Counted from the stretch's first letter, positions 1 through 8,715 are shown. The stretch: 64,000 bases of DNA from Bacillus sp. 2205SS5-2 (GCF_037024155.1 NZ_JAYKTS010000019.1:23155-87154), one strand, 5' to 3'. Notes: generated from the sequence alone by a model not told the origin. Translations and numbers: made by a program.

Positions 1-147
1 CGTTAAACACACACCATTCACAGCTATACTGTCACCAATGGCCAAGCCAGAAAGAATCGTGCTACATTTTATGTACAATTCCATCGATTCCGTTTTTTTG
101 CTTACTGCTCCTATCACGCCTATTTCTTCAATCAGACCTGTGAACAT
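1..147 (-). CDS. ribE: riboflavin synthase alpha chain, 5' part
   Basis: Only the first 49 codons are inside the window; the gene continues off the left edge. The translation begins MFTGLIEEIG, the hallmark N-terminus of riboflavin synthase, and continues to the VNGVCLT motif typical of its first lumazine-binding barrel. The enzyme dismutates two 6,7-dimethyl-8-ribityllumazine molecules to riboflavin. The ATG at 145-147 lies inside the end of ribD (16-bp overlap) and is preceded by a GAGGT ribosome-binding site, so the two are translationally coupled in one riboflavin operon. Seen directly: motif, overlap and RBS. Operon membership follows from the standard Bacillus rib gene order. Confidence 0.93.
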   Translation of the reverse strand, partial: MFTGLIEEIGVIGAVSKKTESMELYIKCSTILSGLAIGDSIAVNGVCLT

Positions 148-1241
148 TTTTCGACCTCATTCCCTTTTGGCTTAGCAATAATTTTCAAATCTTCCCCAAC
201 AAATTCAATACTTTCAAATGTGAGGGACAATCCATTTGAAATAGTCTCAGCGCCGTTTCCACCGAACACATTAAGACTATTTTGCCCGCCAATAATCGTT
301 GGAGCCATGTATAAAATAAGTCGCTGAAATAATTTTTCAGATAAAAAGCTACCGTGAATACTCGCTCCCCCTTCAACCAACAAAGAAGTAAGCTGTCTCT
401 TACCAAGTTCTTTTAAAACAAATAGTAATGACACCTCGTCGATTGGACTTCTTATGATGACACAATTACGACTTGCTAATTCTGCTTCTTTTTGTAATGA
501 TGCTTGGTTACCACAAATGACGATAGTTTCACTTAACCCATCTTGCACTACATGGCTGTTAAGCGGGATTTGTAAATGAGTGTCTAAAACAATTCGAATA
601 GGGTGATTTCCTGTGCGGGGCAATCGCGTAGTCAGGTTGGGGTTATCGTGTAAAATGGTGCCAATCCCTACCAATATGCCGTCATGCCAATGACGATATT
701 GGTGGGCATCTTGTCTTGCGAGCTCTGAAGTGATCCACTTGCTATCCCCTGTCGAAGTAGCGATATTCCCGTCAAGCGTCATTGCTGCCTTTAAAGTGAC
801 ATACGGAGTTTTATGTAAGAGATAATGAAAAAATTCCTTATTCAAATCTCTTGCCTCTGCTCCCATCTGCCCAACTTCAACATCGATTCCAGCGCTTTCC
901 AGTAGGGATACACCCTTACCAGCTACTAACGGATTTGGATCTAGAGTAGCAATAAACACTCGTTTAACTTTTTTTGAAACAATCAACTCTGCACAAGGAG
1001 GTGTTTTTCCGAAATGGGCACACGGTTCTAACGTGACATATATATCCGCATTTTTCGCATCTTCACCAGCTTGCTCAAGGGCATAGACCTCTGCATGTGC
1101 CTGTCCAGCTTGTAAATGAGCTCCTGAACCTATGACCTTCCCATCCTTCACAACAACTGCACCTACAGTTGGATTTGGGGAGGTTTGTCCTTTGGCCGCT
1201 AAAGCTAATGAGATCGCTGTTTTCATATAGATTTCATGCAC
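132..1241 (-). CDS. ribD: bifunctional diaminohydroxyphosphoribosylaminopyrimidine deaminase / 5-amino-6-(5-phosphoribosylamino)uracil reductase
   Basis: Catalyses the second and third steps of riboflavin synthesis in the cytoplasm. The N-terminal deaminase domain shows the zinc motif: HAE at about residue 49 and PCAHFGKTPPC, whose two cysteines fall at about 74 and 83. The NADPH-dependent reductase domain follows (from VTLKAAMTLDGNIAT to the C-terminal IIAKPKG). Length (369 aa) fits RibD. An ATG eight codons upstream is open, but the GTG at 1241 is chosen because AGAGGAG lies 8-9 bases before it and family members begin near HEIYMK. It is the first gene after the FMN riboswitch and overlaps ribE. 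Confidence 0.96.
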   Translation of the reverse strand: MHEIYMKTAISLALAAKGQTSPNPTVGAVVVKDGKVIGSGAHLQAGQAHAEVYALEQAGEDAKNADIYVTLEPCAHFGKTPPCAELIVSKKVKRVFIATLDPNPLVAGKGVSLLESAGIDVEVGQMGAEARDLNKEFFHYLLHKTPYVTLKAAMTLDGNIATSTGDSKWITSELARQDAHQYRHWHDGILVGIGTILHDNPNLTTRLPRTGNHPIRIVLDTHLQIPLNSHVVQDGLSETIVICGNQASLQKEAELASRNCVIIRSPIDEVSLLFVLKELGKRQLTSLLVEGGASIHGSFLSEKLFQRLILYMAPTIIGGQNSLNVFGGNGAETISNGLSLTFESIEFVGEDLKIIAKPKGNEVEKCSQV

Positions 1242-1289
1242 ACAATCAGCTCCTCTAACGTTCATTCAAATATATGAACTTTTAAATAA

Positions 1290-1324
1290 AAACACAAAAA
1301 ACCTGAGCGTAATGATCACTCAGG
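1290..1324 (-). terminator. intrinsic terminator of the FMN riboswitch
   Basis: On the minus strand CCTGAG...CTCAGG-type arms (1302-1307 and 1319-1324) are followed by a T-rich run. It sits between the aptamer and ribD, the position of the expression platform, so FMN binding would favour termination before ribD. Confidence 0.8.
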
Positions 1325-1371
1325 GCAAATGGCATGACTAAATAGGCGAAAAATAATACTATTTTCGCAGA

Positions 1372-1503
1372 GTTCCTTCTCCCATCCAGACTTTAACTGT
1401 CGGCTTTGGAGTTTCACCAAATCCACCGCAAAATGCGGGTCACGGACTAAGAGCTAGCGCTCATCACCGCCGGTTGGGAATTCCACCCAGCCCCGAAGGA
1501 TAA
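1372..1503 (-). promoter_or_regulatory. FMN riboswitch (RFN element)
   Basis: The minus strand carries the near-invariant RFN blocks in order: CTTCGGGGCTGGGTG, AATTCCCAACCGGCGGT, then GGATTTGGTGAAACTCC, AAAGCCGACAGT and CTGGATGGGAGAAGGA. This is the aptamer found upstream of Bacillus ribDEAH operons; it binds flavin mononucleotide and represses the operon. The terminator hairpin at 1290-1324 completes it. Confidence 0.97.
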
Positions 1504-1510
1504 CCTATTG

Positions 1511-2149
1511 AATTACTATTACTATACCATATCTAGAGTATAGTATGAACAATTGATACTTGGAGAAAAATTTGTTGCCATAATGCTTAGCTTTTCATTG
1601 AATGGTGTATGTAGAACAAGAAACCAATTTCATTTTTTGAATTCCGTTATCACACTTCAAATAAATCTTTTTCGCAAATTTTGTTGTTCTTCGAACTAGA
1701 TTACTAACTGTGTTATAACTTTGTTTCTTGTTATTACTTGGGCTATATTTAAACGTAGGTAGTAAAAAAAAGGAATCCATCAATAATTAATTTGAATAAC
1801 ATCAATGAATACGAATATACTTTCGCATAAAAAAAGACGAGTGCACGAAGCAACTCGTCCCTTCTTTTACAAATTAAGAAACTTACAACACCCTTCAGCA
1901 ATGTGAAAAAGCTACTATACCCCGGCAGTTATGATAGTTTGGTACTTACTCCTTTAATGAAATTCTTCCATTCGGAAATGGGTAGCTTTATGTCAATGAA
2001 TGAAGGACTAAGATGGCAATGCCTAGATACTTACTGATTCATCTAAGACATTTACACATTTTGTTTTTTTAACTGATTGGTTTTATGCATTTACATTCAG
2101 ATTTACAGATGAGTAAAGAAAATCTTGGTTGAATTGAATTTCCTTATCC
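1511..2149. other. gene-poor spacer
   Basis: No gene I can support. It holds the transcription start region of the rib operon at its left end and one clear hairpin near 1836-1859. A 62-codon open frame on the minus strand (1595-1783) has no ribosome-binding site and is not recognised, so it is not called. Confidence 0.6.
1830..1860. terminator. hairpin with flanking A/T run
   Basis: GACGAGT and ACTCGTC arms (1836-1842, 1853-1859) are preceded by a run of A on the plus strand, giving a U-tract on the minus-strand transcript. It looks like an intrinsic terminator, possibly of a gene lost when the IS605-type element inserted. Confidence 0.6.
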
Positions 2150-2290
2150 GTGAACTACACGCCACTTAACACCCTTACGGTTCGTTTGAAGTGGGTGCTT
2201 CTTGGGAAGTAGATCCTTTTTTAGCTATCTATATTTACCAAACTATGAGGGTAGTTCCTCCCCCTATGGAAGATACCATTTACATGGCTA
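2150..2290 (-). ncRNA. probable omega RNA scaffold / IS right end
   Basis: Downstream of tnpB the minus strand forms a stem with CCACTT and AAGTGG arms (2162-2167, 2189-2194) and ends in GTGTAGTTCAC at 2150. Related elements make their TnpB guide RNA from this 3' region, with the guide read from the flanking chromosome just beyond the right end. Here the guide would begin at 2149 on the minus strand. The stem and position are seen; the RNA itself is inferred from the family. Confidence 0.6.
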
Positions 2291-3368
2291 ATTTTAGCAA
2301 GTTGATACTTGCATTTATGTCTCTATCATGATGGACATGGCATTCAGGACAATCCCATTCACGAAGTTTGAGATTTTTCACTTCTTTGTTTTTGTAACCA
2401 CAACACGAACATAATTGACTGCTAGCATAATTCTTAGGCGCGATAATCAAATCACGACCTTTCCACATTACTTTGTAGCCAAGATATTCTCTGAATTTAG
2501 CCCAAGAGACTTCACTGATTGCTTTTGCCAACTTATGATTCTTTATCATATTTTTCACCTTCAAGTCTTCAATCACAATCACTTGGTTTTCGTTTGTGAT
2601 TTCATTACTTACTTTGTGAAGGAAATCATTTCGTTGATTGGTAATCTTTTCGTGAAGTTTAGCCACTTGTAGTCTAACTTTAGTTCTATTACTAGACCCT
2701 TTCTTTTTGCTTGACAAAGAACGTTGAAGAAAAGCTAGTCTTTTTTCAGCCTTTCTCAACCATTTAGGATTTTCGTATTTTGTACCGTTAGACAATATTG
2801 TAAAGTCTTTCAATCCAACATCAATGCCAACCATTGTATCAAGTTTAGGGTACAACTGTTCGTTTTCCTCCACCAAAACAGAAGCAAAATACTTTCCTGT
2901 TGGAGTTTGAGAAATTGTAACAGACTTAATCAGCCCAGAAAATTGTCTATGTTGCTTGATTCTTACCATTGTTTTCAACTTTGGAAGTTTGATATAACTG
3001 TTTTCAATGCGAACAGTTCCTTTTTGGTTGTTGGTCGTATACCTATGATGATTGTCTTTTTTGCTTTTGAACTTTGGAAATCCAGTGGACTTATCACGAA
3101 AGAAATTAGCGTATGCTTTGTTTAGATTCATTTGTGCATTTGCTAAAGCAAGGCTATCCACTTCCTTTAGAGACGGAAATTCAGCTTTATATTGTGCAGG
3201 AGTAGGATGTTTAATGGATTTGTCTATGCATTCTTGAGATTTTTTATAAGAATCGATTCTATCAGCAAGCATTTTGTTATACACCAAACGCACACATCCG
3301 AAGGTTTTTGCGAACAATATTCGTTGTTCCTTATTTGGATAGAGACGATACTTATATGCTTTCAACAT
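2280..3368 (-). CDS. tnpB: TnpB, RNA-guided DNA endonuclease of the IS605 group
   Basis: About 362 aa, near full length for compact TnpB. The N-terminus ([14 protein letters not shown]) is typical. The RuvC-like catalytic triad is complete: Asp in GIDVGLKDF (about 183), Glu in VIVIEDLKV (about 267) and Asp in HDRDINAS (about 350). A zinc ribbon (CSCC...CPEC) lies before the third motif. Family members cut DNA at a site matching the right-end omega RNA guide next to a TAM, which helps retain the element. The ATG at 3368 is preferred over an upstream GTG because AGTAGGTG is correctly spaced before it. It starts directly after tnpA. The nuclease looks intact while the linked transposase does not. 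Confidence 0.93.
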   Translation of the reverse strand: MLKAYKYRLYPNKEQRILFAKTFGCVRLVYNKMLADRIDSYKKSQECIDKSIKHPTPAQYKAEFPSLKEVDSLALANAQMNLNKAYANFFRDKSTGFPKFKSKKDNHHRYTTNNQKGTVRIENSYIKLPKLKTMVRIKQHRQFSGLIKSVTISQTPTGKYFASVLVEENEQLYPKLDTMVGIDVGLKDFTILSNGTKYENPKWLRKAEKRLAFLQRSLSSKKKGSSNRTKVRLQVAKLHEKITNQRNDFLHKVSNEITNENQVIVIEDLKVKNMIKNHKLAKAISEVSWAKFREYLGYKVMWKGRDLIIAPKNYASSQLCSCCGYKNKEVKNLKLREWDCPECHVHHDRDINASINLLKLAM

Positions 3369-3377
3369 TACCAACAC

Positions 3378-3776
3378 CTACTTCCTACCTTGCTTTTCAA
3401 TGGACTGTTTGATTGTTTCTATGGAAGCACCGCCCGTTGTAATCAAACAGAAGCTTCTTGACCAAAACATTTCTTTCCAAAGCTTTTTTCGAACCAAGGG
3501 ATAGTCACGTTTTATCAATCGAGAACTGGCACTCTTATAAGCATTTAGAAACTTGGATAATTCACTATTAGGATGTGCCTTGAACATGACCTGTATATGG
3601 TCTTTATCGTGATTCCAATCTTCAACCGAAATATTATACGACTGGCCTATTCTCACAAAAATATCTTTTGCATAGTTGGACATACTATCATCAAATATTT
3701 GTCTACGATATTTCACTACCAATACTAGATGATAGTGCAAAAGAAAGACTGAATGTTTATTACTATCTAATTTCAT
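3378..3776 (-). CDS. tnpA: TnpA, HUH/Y1 transposase with altered active site
   Basis: About 132 aa with the Y1 transposase fold signature: NKHSVFLLHYHLVLVVKYRR at the start and a conserved SKFLNAYKSASSRLIKRDYP helix later. These enzymes nick and join single strands using a His-hydrophobic-His metal motif and one tyrosine. Here the HUH motif reads DHIQVMF, so the second His is Gln (CAG codon). The helix that normally carries the catalytic Tyr reads IKQSIEKQG, with Ser (TCC) where I expect Tyr. The frame is otherwise open. I infer the protein is probably inactive. The ATG at 3776 follows AAAGG; an upstream ATG at 3818 lacks a site. Confidence 0.88.
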   Translation of the reverse strand: MKLDSNKHSVFLLHYHLVLVVKYRRQIFDDSMSNYAKDIFVRIGQSYNISVEDWNHDKDHIQVMFKAHPNSELSKFLNAYKSASSRLIKRDYPLVRKKLWKEMFWSRSFCLITTGGASIETIKQSIEKQGRK

Positions 3777-3842
3777 TATGTTATCAACCTTTATGTATGT
3801 ACAGACTGATTTTAACATAATTTACTAATAGCTACAAATACT

Positions 3843-3942
3843 TTGGCTGACGCCAACCGAAAATTCATCTCCCACATACTCATTGGGCTACGCCCTTCAC
3901 ATTCCTTGAAGTGAGAGAATTCTTTTCGGAAACCTAGTTAAA
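3843..3942 (-). repeat. left-end hairpins of the IS605-type element
   Basis: TTGGC-TGAC-GCCAA (3843-3856) and GGGC-TAC-GCCC (3885-3895) hairpins precede tnpA, as is usual for the subterminal structures that a Y1 transposase recognises on single-stranded DNA. Confidence 0.65.
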
Positions 3943-3973
3943 TATTCTTTCTTCTTCCCTAATGACTATCATT

Positions 3974-4642
3974 TTAATCATAATTTTTTAATTTAATTTG
4001 ATTTTTTATGATAAAATGCGTCAATAGTAAGATCATCCTTTTCTCCCATTCTGGTGTTTTTATGTGAAAGGCTAATACATGCGAGGATGGGTCAAAAAGT
4101 ACTTGCAAAGAAGTTGGCATAAAGTCTTTCATTAAATGTGCAAGAGCAATTTTTTGTTTTTTAAAAATGATCTGTTCATTTTCCAAACATATATCAATTC
4201 TTTTCCCTCCCATTTCATGAGAATGAGAGAGGTTAATTTCTCCATCAACTAGTTTTCCGTGTAGGAGAAGGTTATTTTCATTGTATAAGAGAAAATGGAG
4301 TTCTTTTTGATTTAAAAAAACGGCTTTTGAATGATAGACTCTTTGGCCATTTGTATTATAAAAATTCACACAGTGGTTTTTCCATTTAATTGCCACTAAC
4401 TGTTGACCTTTTGCTCGGCATCTGATCCTATTTTTCTTAGACACTCTAAACGAAGATTCTGCTTGCATTTGATATAGAATTGAAATGAACATGAATGCAG
4501 TTGATAGAATCATCGATATACTGTAAATCAAGTCTACCTTTTGACTGATCAGAAAAAGATAGAATACACTCAAAAACAGCGCAAAGACACTCAATCTAAG
4601 ATATCTCCCAGCTAACTGATTATATATATCCACGATGGTCAT
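3974..4642 (-). CDS. unknown membrane-anchored protein
   Basis: 222 aa, not recognised. Residues about 15-35 and 37-57 form two hydrophobic segments (LSVFALFLSVFYLFLI; IYSISMILSTAFMFISILYQM). A basic stretch (KKNRIRCRAK) follows, then about 150 mostly polar residues predicted to be a cytoplasmic beta-rich domain. The start ATG at 4642 follows AAAGGAGC. It is a single gene, bounded by the IS605-type element downstream and a dispersed repeat upstream. No function is proposed. Confidence 0.72.
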   Translation of the reverse strand: MTIVDIYNQLAGRYLRLSVFALFLSVFYLFLISQKVDLIYSISMILSTAFMFISILYQMQAESSFRVSKKNRIRCRAKGQQLVAIKWKNHCVNFYNTNGQRVYHSKAVFLNQKELHFLLYNENNLLLHGKLVDGEINLSHSHEMGGKRIDICLENEQIIFKKQKIALAHLMKDFMPTSLQVLFDPSSHVLAFHIKTPEWEKRMILLLTHFIIKNQIKLKNYD

Positions 4643-4733
4643 GTTTTGCTCCTTTTTCAGTCGTTCTAACTGACTTGTATCACCGACTTAGAGTCATTTG
4701 CTTCATAAACCTAGGATTTTTCACTTTATCTAT

Positions 4734-4899
4734 TAGGCTCATTTCGCATGCTTTGTGGCTCTAGCATATAAAAACGGATGTGAACACACTTTTCTTTCCT
4801 CATCTCGAGTTAAAAATAATACGAAAAAATGCCCGAAATCACTCTTCATCTCGAAATAGGGACTAATTCGAAAAACCACATTCTTTGCGAAAACAGCCA
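4734..4899 (+). repeat. dispersed inverted-terminus repeat, copy 1
   Basis: Begins AGGCTCATTTCGCATG and ends CATTCTTTGCGAAAACAGCC; the ends are imperfect inverted repeats. The middle contains the family's ATGCCCGAAA block. It occupies most of the 4643-5006 spacer, which otherwise holds no gene. Confidence 0.75.
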
Positions 4900-5006
4900 T
4901 TTATTAATAAAGCATATGCAGTAATGAATTGATTTAGTAGAACTTTTCATACAGAGTTATGCAGACATTTCAAAACCTCCACAAACTAATTGTAGAGGTC
5001 AGTAGA

Positions 5007-5681
5007 TCAGTTATAGAAGAGTGCGTCAGCATTATCCCGCAATCTCTGTAAATCTATCAATGCTTCTAATCCATCACGAAATCCTTCTAAAAAAGGCTTT
5101 CAAGCTTGGTCGTATCTCTTTCAATTCTCCCTACTTTCAATGGTTGTTTAGGGCGGATCAAAAGGACATTCCCTTGTTTTACTTGCTCTTCTAAGGAAGC
5201 TATGGTTTGATTATACACAAAATACCGACTTTTCGTGGTTTCAATTAGTTTTGGATATTGTTTGCACTTCTTTTTTAACAGAGGCTCGTTTGATATTCGG
5301 CATTTCTTGTTAAGATGACAACTTTTTTTGAAAGCCATCTTGTTGCGTTTTAAGGATTGGAACAGGATCTGCTATCCCCCCATCTAACAGTTTATAGGGT
5401 GCATACTCTACGATTGGTGCTACGACTGGCAGAGAGGCGGATGCACGAATAATTTGCAACAAATCATTTTGATAATCACTTCTAGTAAAATACCTCGACT
5501 GACCCGTTTGACAATCCGTCGTTCCAATTACAAATTCCGTCTGATTTGAAAGAAAAGTGTCGTAATCATAAGGAACGAGTTTGTTTGGAATTTCATCAAA
5601 CACATAGTATACCCCTGCCATTATGGACATCGAAACCATGACTTCTGTTCTCCTCATCTGTTTCCTGTTGTATTCATCCAC
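5007..5681 (-). pseudogene. patatin-like phospholipase (YjjU type), truncated and frameshifted
   Basis: Three pieces in different frames together match the C-terminal half of a YjjU-type patatin. The first holds FDEIPNKLVPYDYDTF, EFVIGTTDC and LLDGGIADPVPI, the last containing the DGG motif with the dyad Asp. The second (5087-5338) has YPKLIE and VLLIRPKQPLKVGRIERD. The third is a short tail (GFRDGLEALIDL) ending in TGA at 5007. Frame breaks lie near 5310-5340 and near 5085. The N-terminal half with the oxyanion glycines and GxSxG serine is missing, so the gene is not functional. Confidence 0.82.
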
Positions 5682-5848
5682 GGATCCTTAATAAAAACGT
5701 TACTTTTGGGGTCACAATGCAAAAAAGGACGCACTGCCTAACCAACATTTGTTTGTCCTTTGCAATTTTTAAATCTTTTTTCATATATTAGAATTCTATC
5801 CTAGTCAGCAAAAGTGAAAAAAAGAGCTTTCATCTTCTTTGCATCGAG

Positions 5849-6268
5849 TTATTCCGGATACATCTCTCGTAAAAAGGAAGTAGACTGATGGATTAATTCC
5901 TGCAAAACGTCCACTTCAATGTCCGCTACTTTATTAATATACACACAAGCTTTTCCTGAGGTATGTTGACCAAATTTGTTTAATAATTCATCTCTTTTCG
6001 TATCTCCAGTAGCAAAGTATAGACTGATTTTTGCCTTTCGTGGCGAGAAGCCAACGAGTGGAGCATCTCCTTCATGTCCTGTTGGGTAACGATAATGATA
6101 CGACCCGAAACCGATAATACTAGGTCCCCACATTTTCCCTTGATACCCGGTAGTTTCCGTGAAAATGTCGAGTAAGCGATAAGCATCTTCTCGCTTTCTG
6201 GGGTTATCAACATTTTCAATAAACTCCATAACACTGTTATCCTTTTCTTTTGTTTTTAGTTCGTACAC
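5849..6268 (-). CDS. DUF1801 domain protein
   Basis: 139 aa. The sequence (RLLDIFTETTGYQGKMWGPSIIGFG, then YRYPTGHEGDAPLVGFSPRK, then a C-terminal LLNKFGQHTSGKACVYI block) matches my recollection of the DUF1801 (YdhG-like) family, whose fold resembles frataxin/CyaY and whose role is unknown. It is cytoplasmic, with no membrane segment. The start at 6268 is preceded by AAGGAGG. It stands alone, divergent in spacing from both neighbours. Confidence 0.85.
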   Translation of the reverse strand: MYELKTKEKDNSVMEFIENVDNPRKREDAYRLLDIFTETTGYQGKMWGPSIIGFGSYHYRYPTGHEGDAPLVGFSPRKAKISLYFATGDTKRDELLNKFGQHTSGKACVYINKVADIEVDVLQELIHQSTSFLREMYPE

Positions 6269-6697
6269 AGACAGTAACCTCCTTATGGTTTTTTGAAATG
6301 TTTTTTGAAATGTTTATTGAAAAACCGATTAATATCACGTTTATCTAATGGATTAACAGCAACAATCTTAGCGAAAATAGCCTTTCCTAGAGAATGATAC
6401 ATTTGGTTGTAGTCAAAAAATCTCAATAGGGATAGACTTCGTGGATCTGTTTGGATCAAATTTATTTCCTCTAAATAATGATGCCTTTTATTTTTTGAAA
6501 CTCAATCTTCAAAGTTTAGGAAAAATCCTCACATTAAGAGTGGACATGAAAAACTTTAAAACTGCGAGTGATCGTTTTGAAAGATCAACCTCATCTGGTC
6601 TGAGGTAGAACATGAAAATTAACCCTTGTTTACATTCAATATCTGTACCAACAATCCTTTATTTTACACTTCCAAAGTTCTATTCTGAATTTTTTTC
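6269..6697. other. spacer with short tandem repeat and repeat remnant
   Basis: No gene seen. Near 6284-6317 the unit TTTTTTGAAATG is repeated in tandem about three times with decay. At 6361-6387 CAATCTTAGCGAAAATAGCC is a degenerate end of the dispersed repeat family. Confidence 0.5.
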
Positions 6698-7018
6698 TTA
6701 CAGAAGACGAAACACGAAAGGGATTTTGTATCGCTCTCCCTCATAGGCTTTAATTGCTGCCACAACTGGAAATACGACTAAAAATATGCCGAGCACCACC
6801 CATAATAATGCTCCAACTAAGACTATCACAAGGATCGAACAAATAATCCCATAGACCGTATAAGAAAGGAAAAAATTTATATACTCTCTTCCATGATAGT
6901 CAATAAATTCTGAGTCATCTCTTTTCAAAAGCCAAATAACGATCGGACCTAAAACCGCGGTAAAAAAACTAATGACATAAATCGCAGACGCCAATAGTCG
7001 TTCATCTTGAGAAGGCAT
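6698..7018 (-). CDS. DUF4870 small membrane protein
   Basis: 106 aa with three hydrophobic segments (about 10-30, 45-70 and 68-90). The conserved pattern DERLLASAIYVISFF, then FIDYHGREYINFFLSY and a C-terminal AIKAYEGERYKIPF is that of DUF4870 (Tic20-like) proteins. It is an integral membrane protein of unknown role. The ATG at 7018 follows AAGGAGAG. It is divergent from uppP; the 165 bases between them should hold both promoters. Confidence 0.88.
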   Translation of the reverse strand: MPSQDERLLASAIYVISFFTAVLGPIVIWLLKRDDSEFIDYHGREYINFFLSYTVYGIICSILVIVLVGALLWVVLGIFLVVFPVVAAIKAYEGERYKIPFVFRLL

Positions 7019-7183
7019 TGAATCTCTCCTTGTTGTTCAAATTCTTTCTTCTATTCTTTTGTTTTGTTTTCCTTCCTTATTATATGAACATCCTTCAATT
7101 TAGTTTCATCGATATTCAAGGAATGAGGGTCGACGTTTTTGAATATATGTGTAGAGATGAGTTGTCCAAAAGGAGGGACAAGA

Positions 7184-7966
7184 TTGCTGACTACTTTTGA
7201 AGCTTTTATTTTAGGCTTGATTCAAGGTTTAACCGAATTTTTACCGATATCAAGTACTGGACATTTATATCTTGGCCGTCATGCCTTCGGGTTAGATGAA
7301 GCGGGTTTATTTTTAGATACGATGTTACATTTGGGTACATTACTTGCCGTTTTGGTCGTTTTTCATAAGGAATTGCTATATATTTTGACTCATCCGTTTT
7401 CCAAATTGAGTGGTCTATTGGTCATAGGAACGATTCCAGCAGTCATTGTCGGCATTTCATTTGAAGACTACTTTGATCAAATTAGTCAAACAGGAAGCAC
7501 GATTGGATGGGAGTTTCTCATCACCGGATTGATTTTATATTTTGCGGATGATATTAAGAATGGACATAAGACGATTCACTCTCTCCAATACGGAGATGCA
7601 TTATTTATTGGCATATTTCAAGCAGCGGCCATTTTCCCTGCTCTCTCTCGATCCGGCCTCACTATCGCAGCTGGATTATTTCGAAAACTTGATAGAGAAA
7701 CCGCAGCCTATTTTTCATTTTTACTTTCCACTCCAGCAATTCTAGGAGGTATTGTCTTTCAAGCTAAGGATTTGTTTTCCGGTCATTTCGAAAGCATTAG
7801 CCTCCAAGCCTTATTCATTGCCACTGTTTCATCTGCTCTATTCGGCTATTTTGCTATGGTGTATATGTTGAAAATATTAAAGACCTCATCATTAAAAGTG
7901 TTCTCTTATTATGTATGGGCACTTGGGTTCATCGTGCTAGTGGGGCAGTGGAGTGGCTTATTTTAA
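7184..7966 (+). CDS. uppP: undecaprenyl-diphosphatase UppP (BacA)
   Basis: 260 aa polytopic membrane protein that dephosphorylates undecaprenyl diphosphate to recycle the lipid carrier for cell wall synthesis; overproduction is associated with bacitracin resistance. The two family motifs are present: LTEFLPISSTGHL near residue 17 and FPALSRSGLTIAAGL near 160. The TTG at 7184 is chosen: GGAGGG lies 6 bases before it and translation from there gives the family N-terminus (TTFEAFILGLIQG). The in-frame ATG at 7139 has no ribosome-binding site. dedA follows after 12 bases. Confidence 0.94.
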   Translation: MLTTFEAFILGLIQGLTEFLPISSTGHLYLGRHAFGLDEAGLFLDTMLHLGTLLAVLVVFHKELLYILTHPFSKLSGLLVIGTIPAVIVGISFEDYFDQISQTGSTIGWEFLITGLILYFADDIKNGHKTIHSLQYGDALFIGIFQAAAIFPALSRSGLTIAAGLFRKLDRETAAYFSFLLSTPAILGGIVFQAKDLFSGHFESISLQALFIATVSSALFGYFAMVYMLKILKTSSLKVFSYYVWALGFIVLVGQWSGLF

Positions 7967-7978
7967 GGAGGCGATTTT

Positions 7979-8566
7979 GTGGAGGAATATATAACAAATA
8001 TTGTGTTATGGCTAGGTAATTGGAATTATATCGGAATTGCCCTTCTTTTGATGATTGAAGTAATCCCAAGTGAAATCGTTTTAAGCTACGGAGGATATTT
8101 AGTTTCAACCAATCAAATTCACTTTCTCGGCGCACTCGTCGCTGGAGTAGTCGGTGGTACACTGGCTCAATTATTTTTGTATTATCTTGGCGTTTTAGGT
8201 GGACGACCCTTTTTTGAGAAATACGGTAAATGGTTGTTGATCTCTCAGAAGCATCTTCATGCATCAGAAATATGGTTCGAACGTTACGGGAATGTGGTGG
8301 TGTTTTTTGCCCGCTTCATTCCAATTGTCCGGCATGCGATTTCTATCCCAGCAGGTGTCAGTCGCATGAATGCACGATCATTTACAGTTTATACGATTGG
8401 AGCTATGATTCCATGGACCGTGTTATTCCTATTATTAGGCATGAAACTGGGTCAGCACTGGGTAGAAATTGAAACGATCGCAGGACCGTATGTCAAGCCT
8501 GTCATCTCCTTTGCTTTATTTTCTCTTCTTCTCTTTTTTCTTTGGAACTATCAAAAAAGAAAATAA
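7979..8566 (+). CDS. DedA-family membrane protein
   Basis: 195 aa with about five hydrophobic segments. It has the DedA hallmarks: an acidic pair near the N-terminus (IEVIPSEIVLSYGG), a glycine-rich loop (GVVGGTLAQLFLYYLG) and VFFARFIPIVRHAISIPAG with the conserved arginines. DedA proteins are half-transporter-like; some, including UptA of B. subtilis, move undecaprenyl phosphate across the membrane. Its GTG start (7979) follows AAGGAGG and lies 12 bases after uppP, so the two form an operon. I infer a shared role in lipid-carrier recycling. Confidence 0.9.
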   Translation: MEEYITNIVLWLGNWNYIGIALLLMIEVIPSEIVLSYGGYLVSTNQIHFLGALVAGVVGGTLAQLFLYYLGVLGGRPFFEKYGKWLLISQKHLHASEIWFERYGNVVVFFARFIPIVRHAISIPAGVSRMNARSFTVYTIGAMIPWTVLFLLLGMKLGQHWVEIETIAGPYVKPVISFALFSLLLFFLWNYQKRK

Positions 8567-8683
8567 TAGCTTCATAGCGATAGTTGCCTAAACCAACTTG
8601 TAAATCTTTTCATATACTCCGATACACACAAAGAACTTATAGACAAAAATTTACGGATTGAATTACTTATAAGAAGCTTTAAC

Positions 8684-8715
8684 AAGGCTTTTTTCGAAGG
8701 ATTATTGTTTTTCAA
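8684..8715. repeat. repeat-end remnant
   Basis: AAGGCTTTTTTCGAAGGATT resembles one terminus of the dispersed repeat family. It lies within the 8567-9039 spacer, which otherwise contains only the full copy at 8774-8937 and no gene. Confidence 0.4.

Larger units (their letters stand above)
2150..3942 (-). mobile_element. IS200/IS605-family element (tnpA + tnpB)
   Basis: A single-strand transposon unit carrying a Y1-type tnpA followed by tnpB on the minus strand, flanked by imperfect hairpins instead of inverted repeats. The right end is placed after the minus-strand GTTCAC at 2150-2155. The left end is placed near 3942, where a TTTAAC sequence could be the target/TAM; the left boundary is approximate. 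It lies directly downstream of the membrane-protein gene ending at 3974. The tnpA copy lacks key catalytic residues (see its entry). Confidence 0.85.

Noticed and set aside
1595..1783. 62-codon minus-strand frame
   Set aside because: No ribosome-binding site, not recognised, A/T-rich composition; treated as chance.
2415..3461. Several plus-strand frames opposite tnpB and tnpA
   Set aside because: Antisense shadows of the transposon genes with no start signals.
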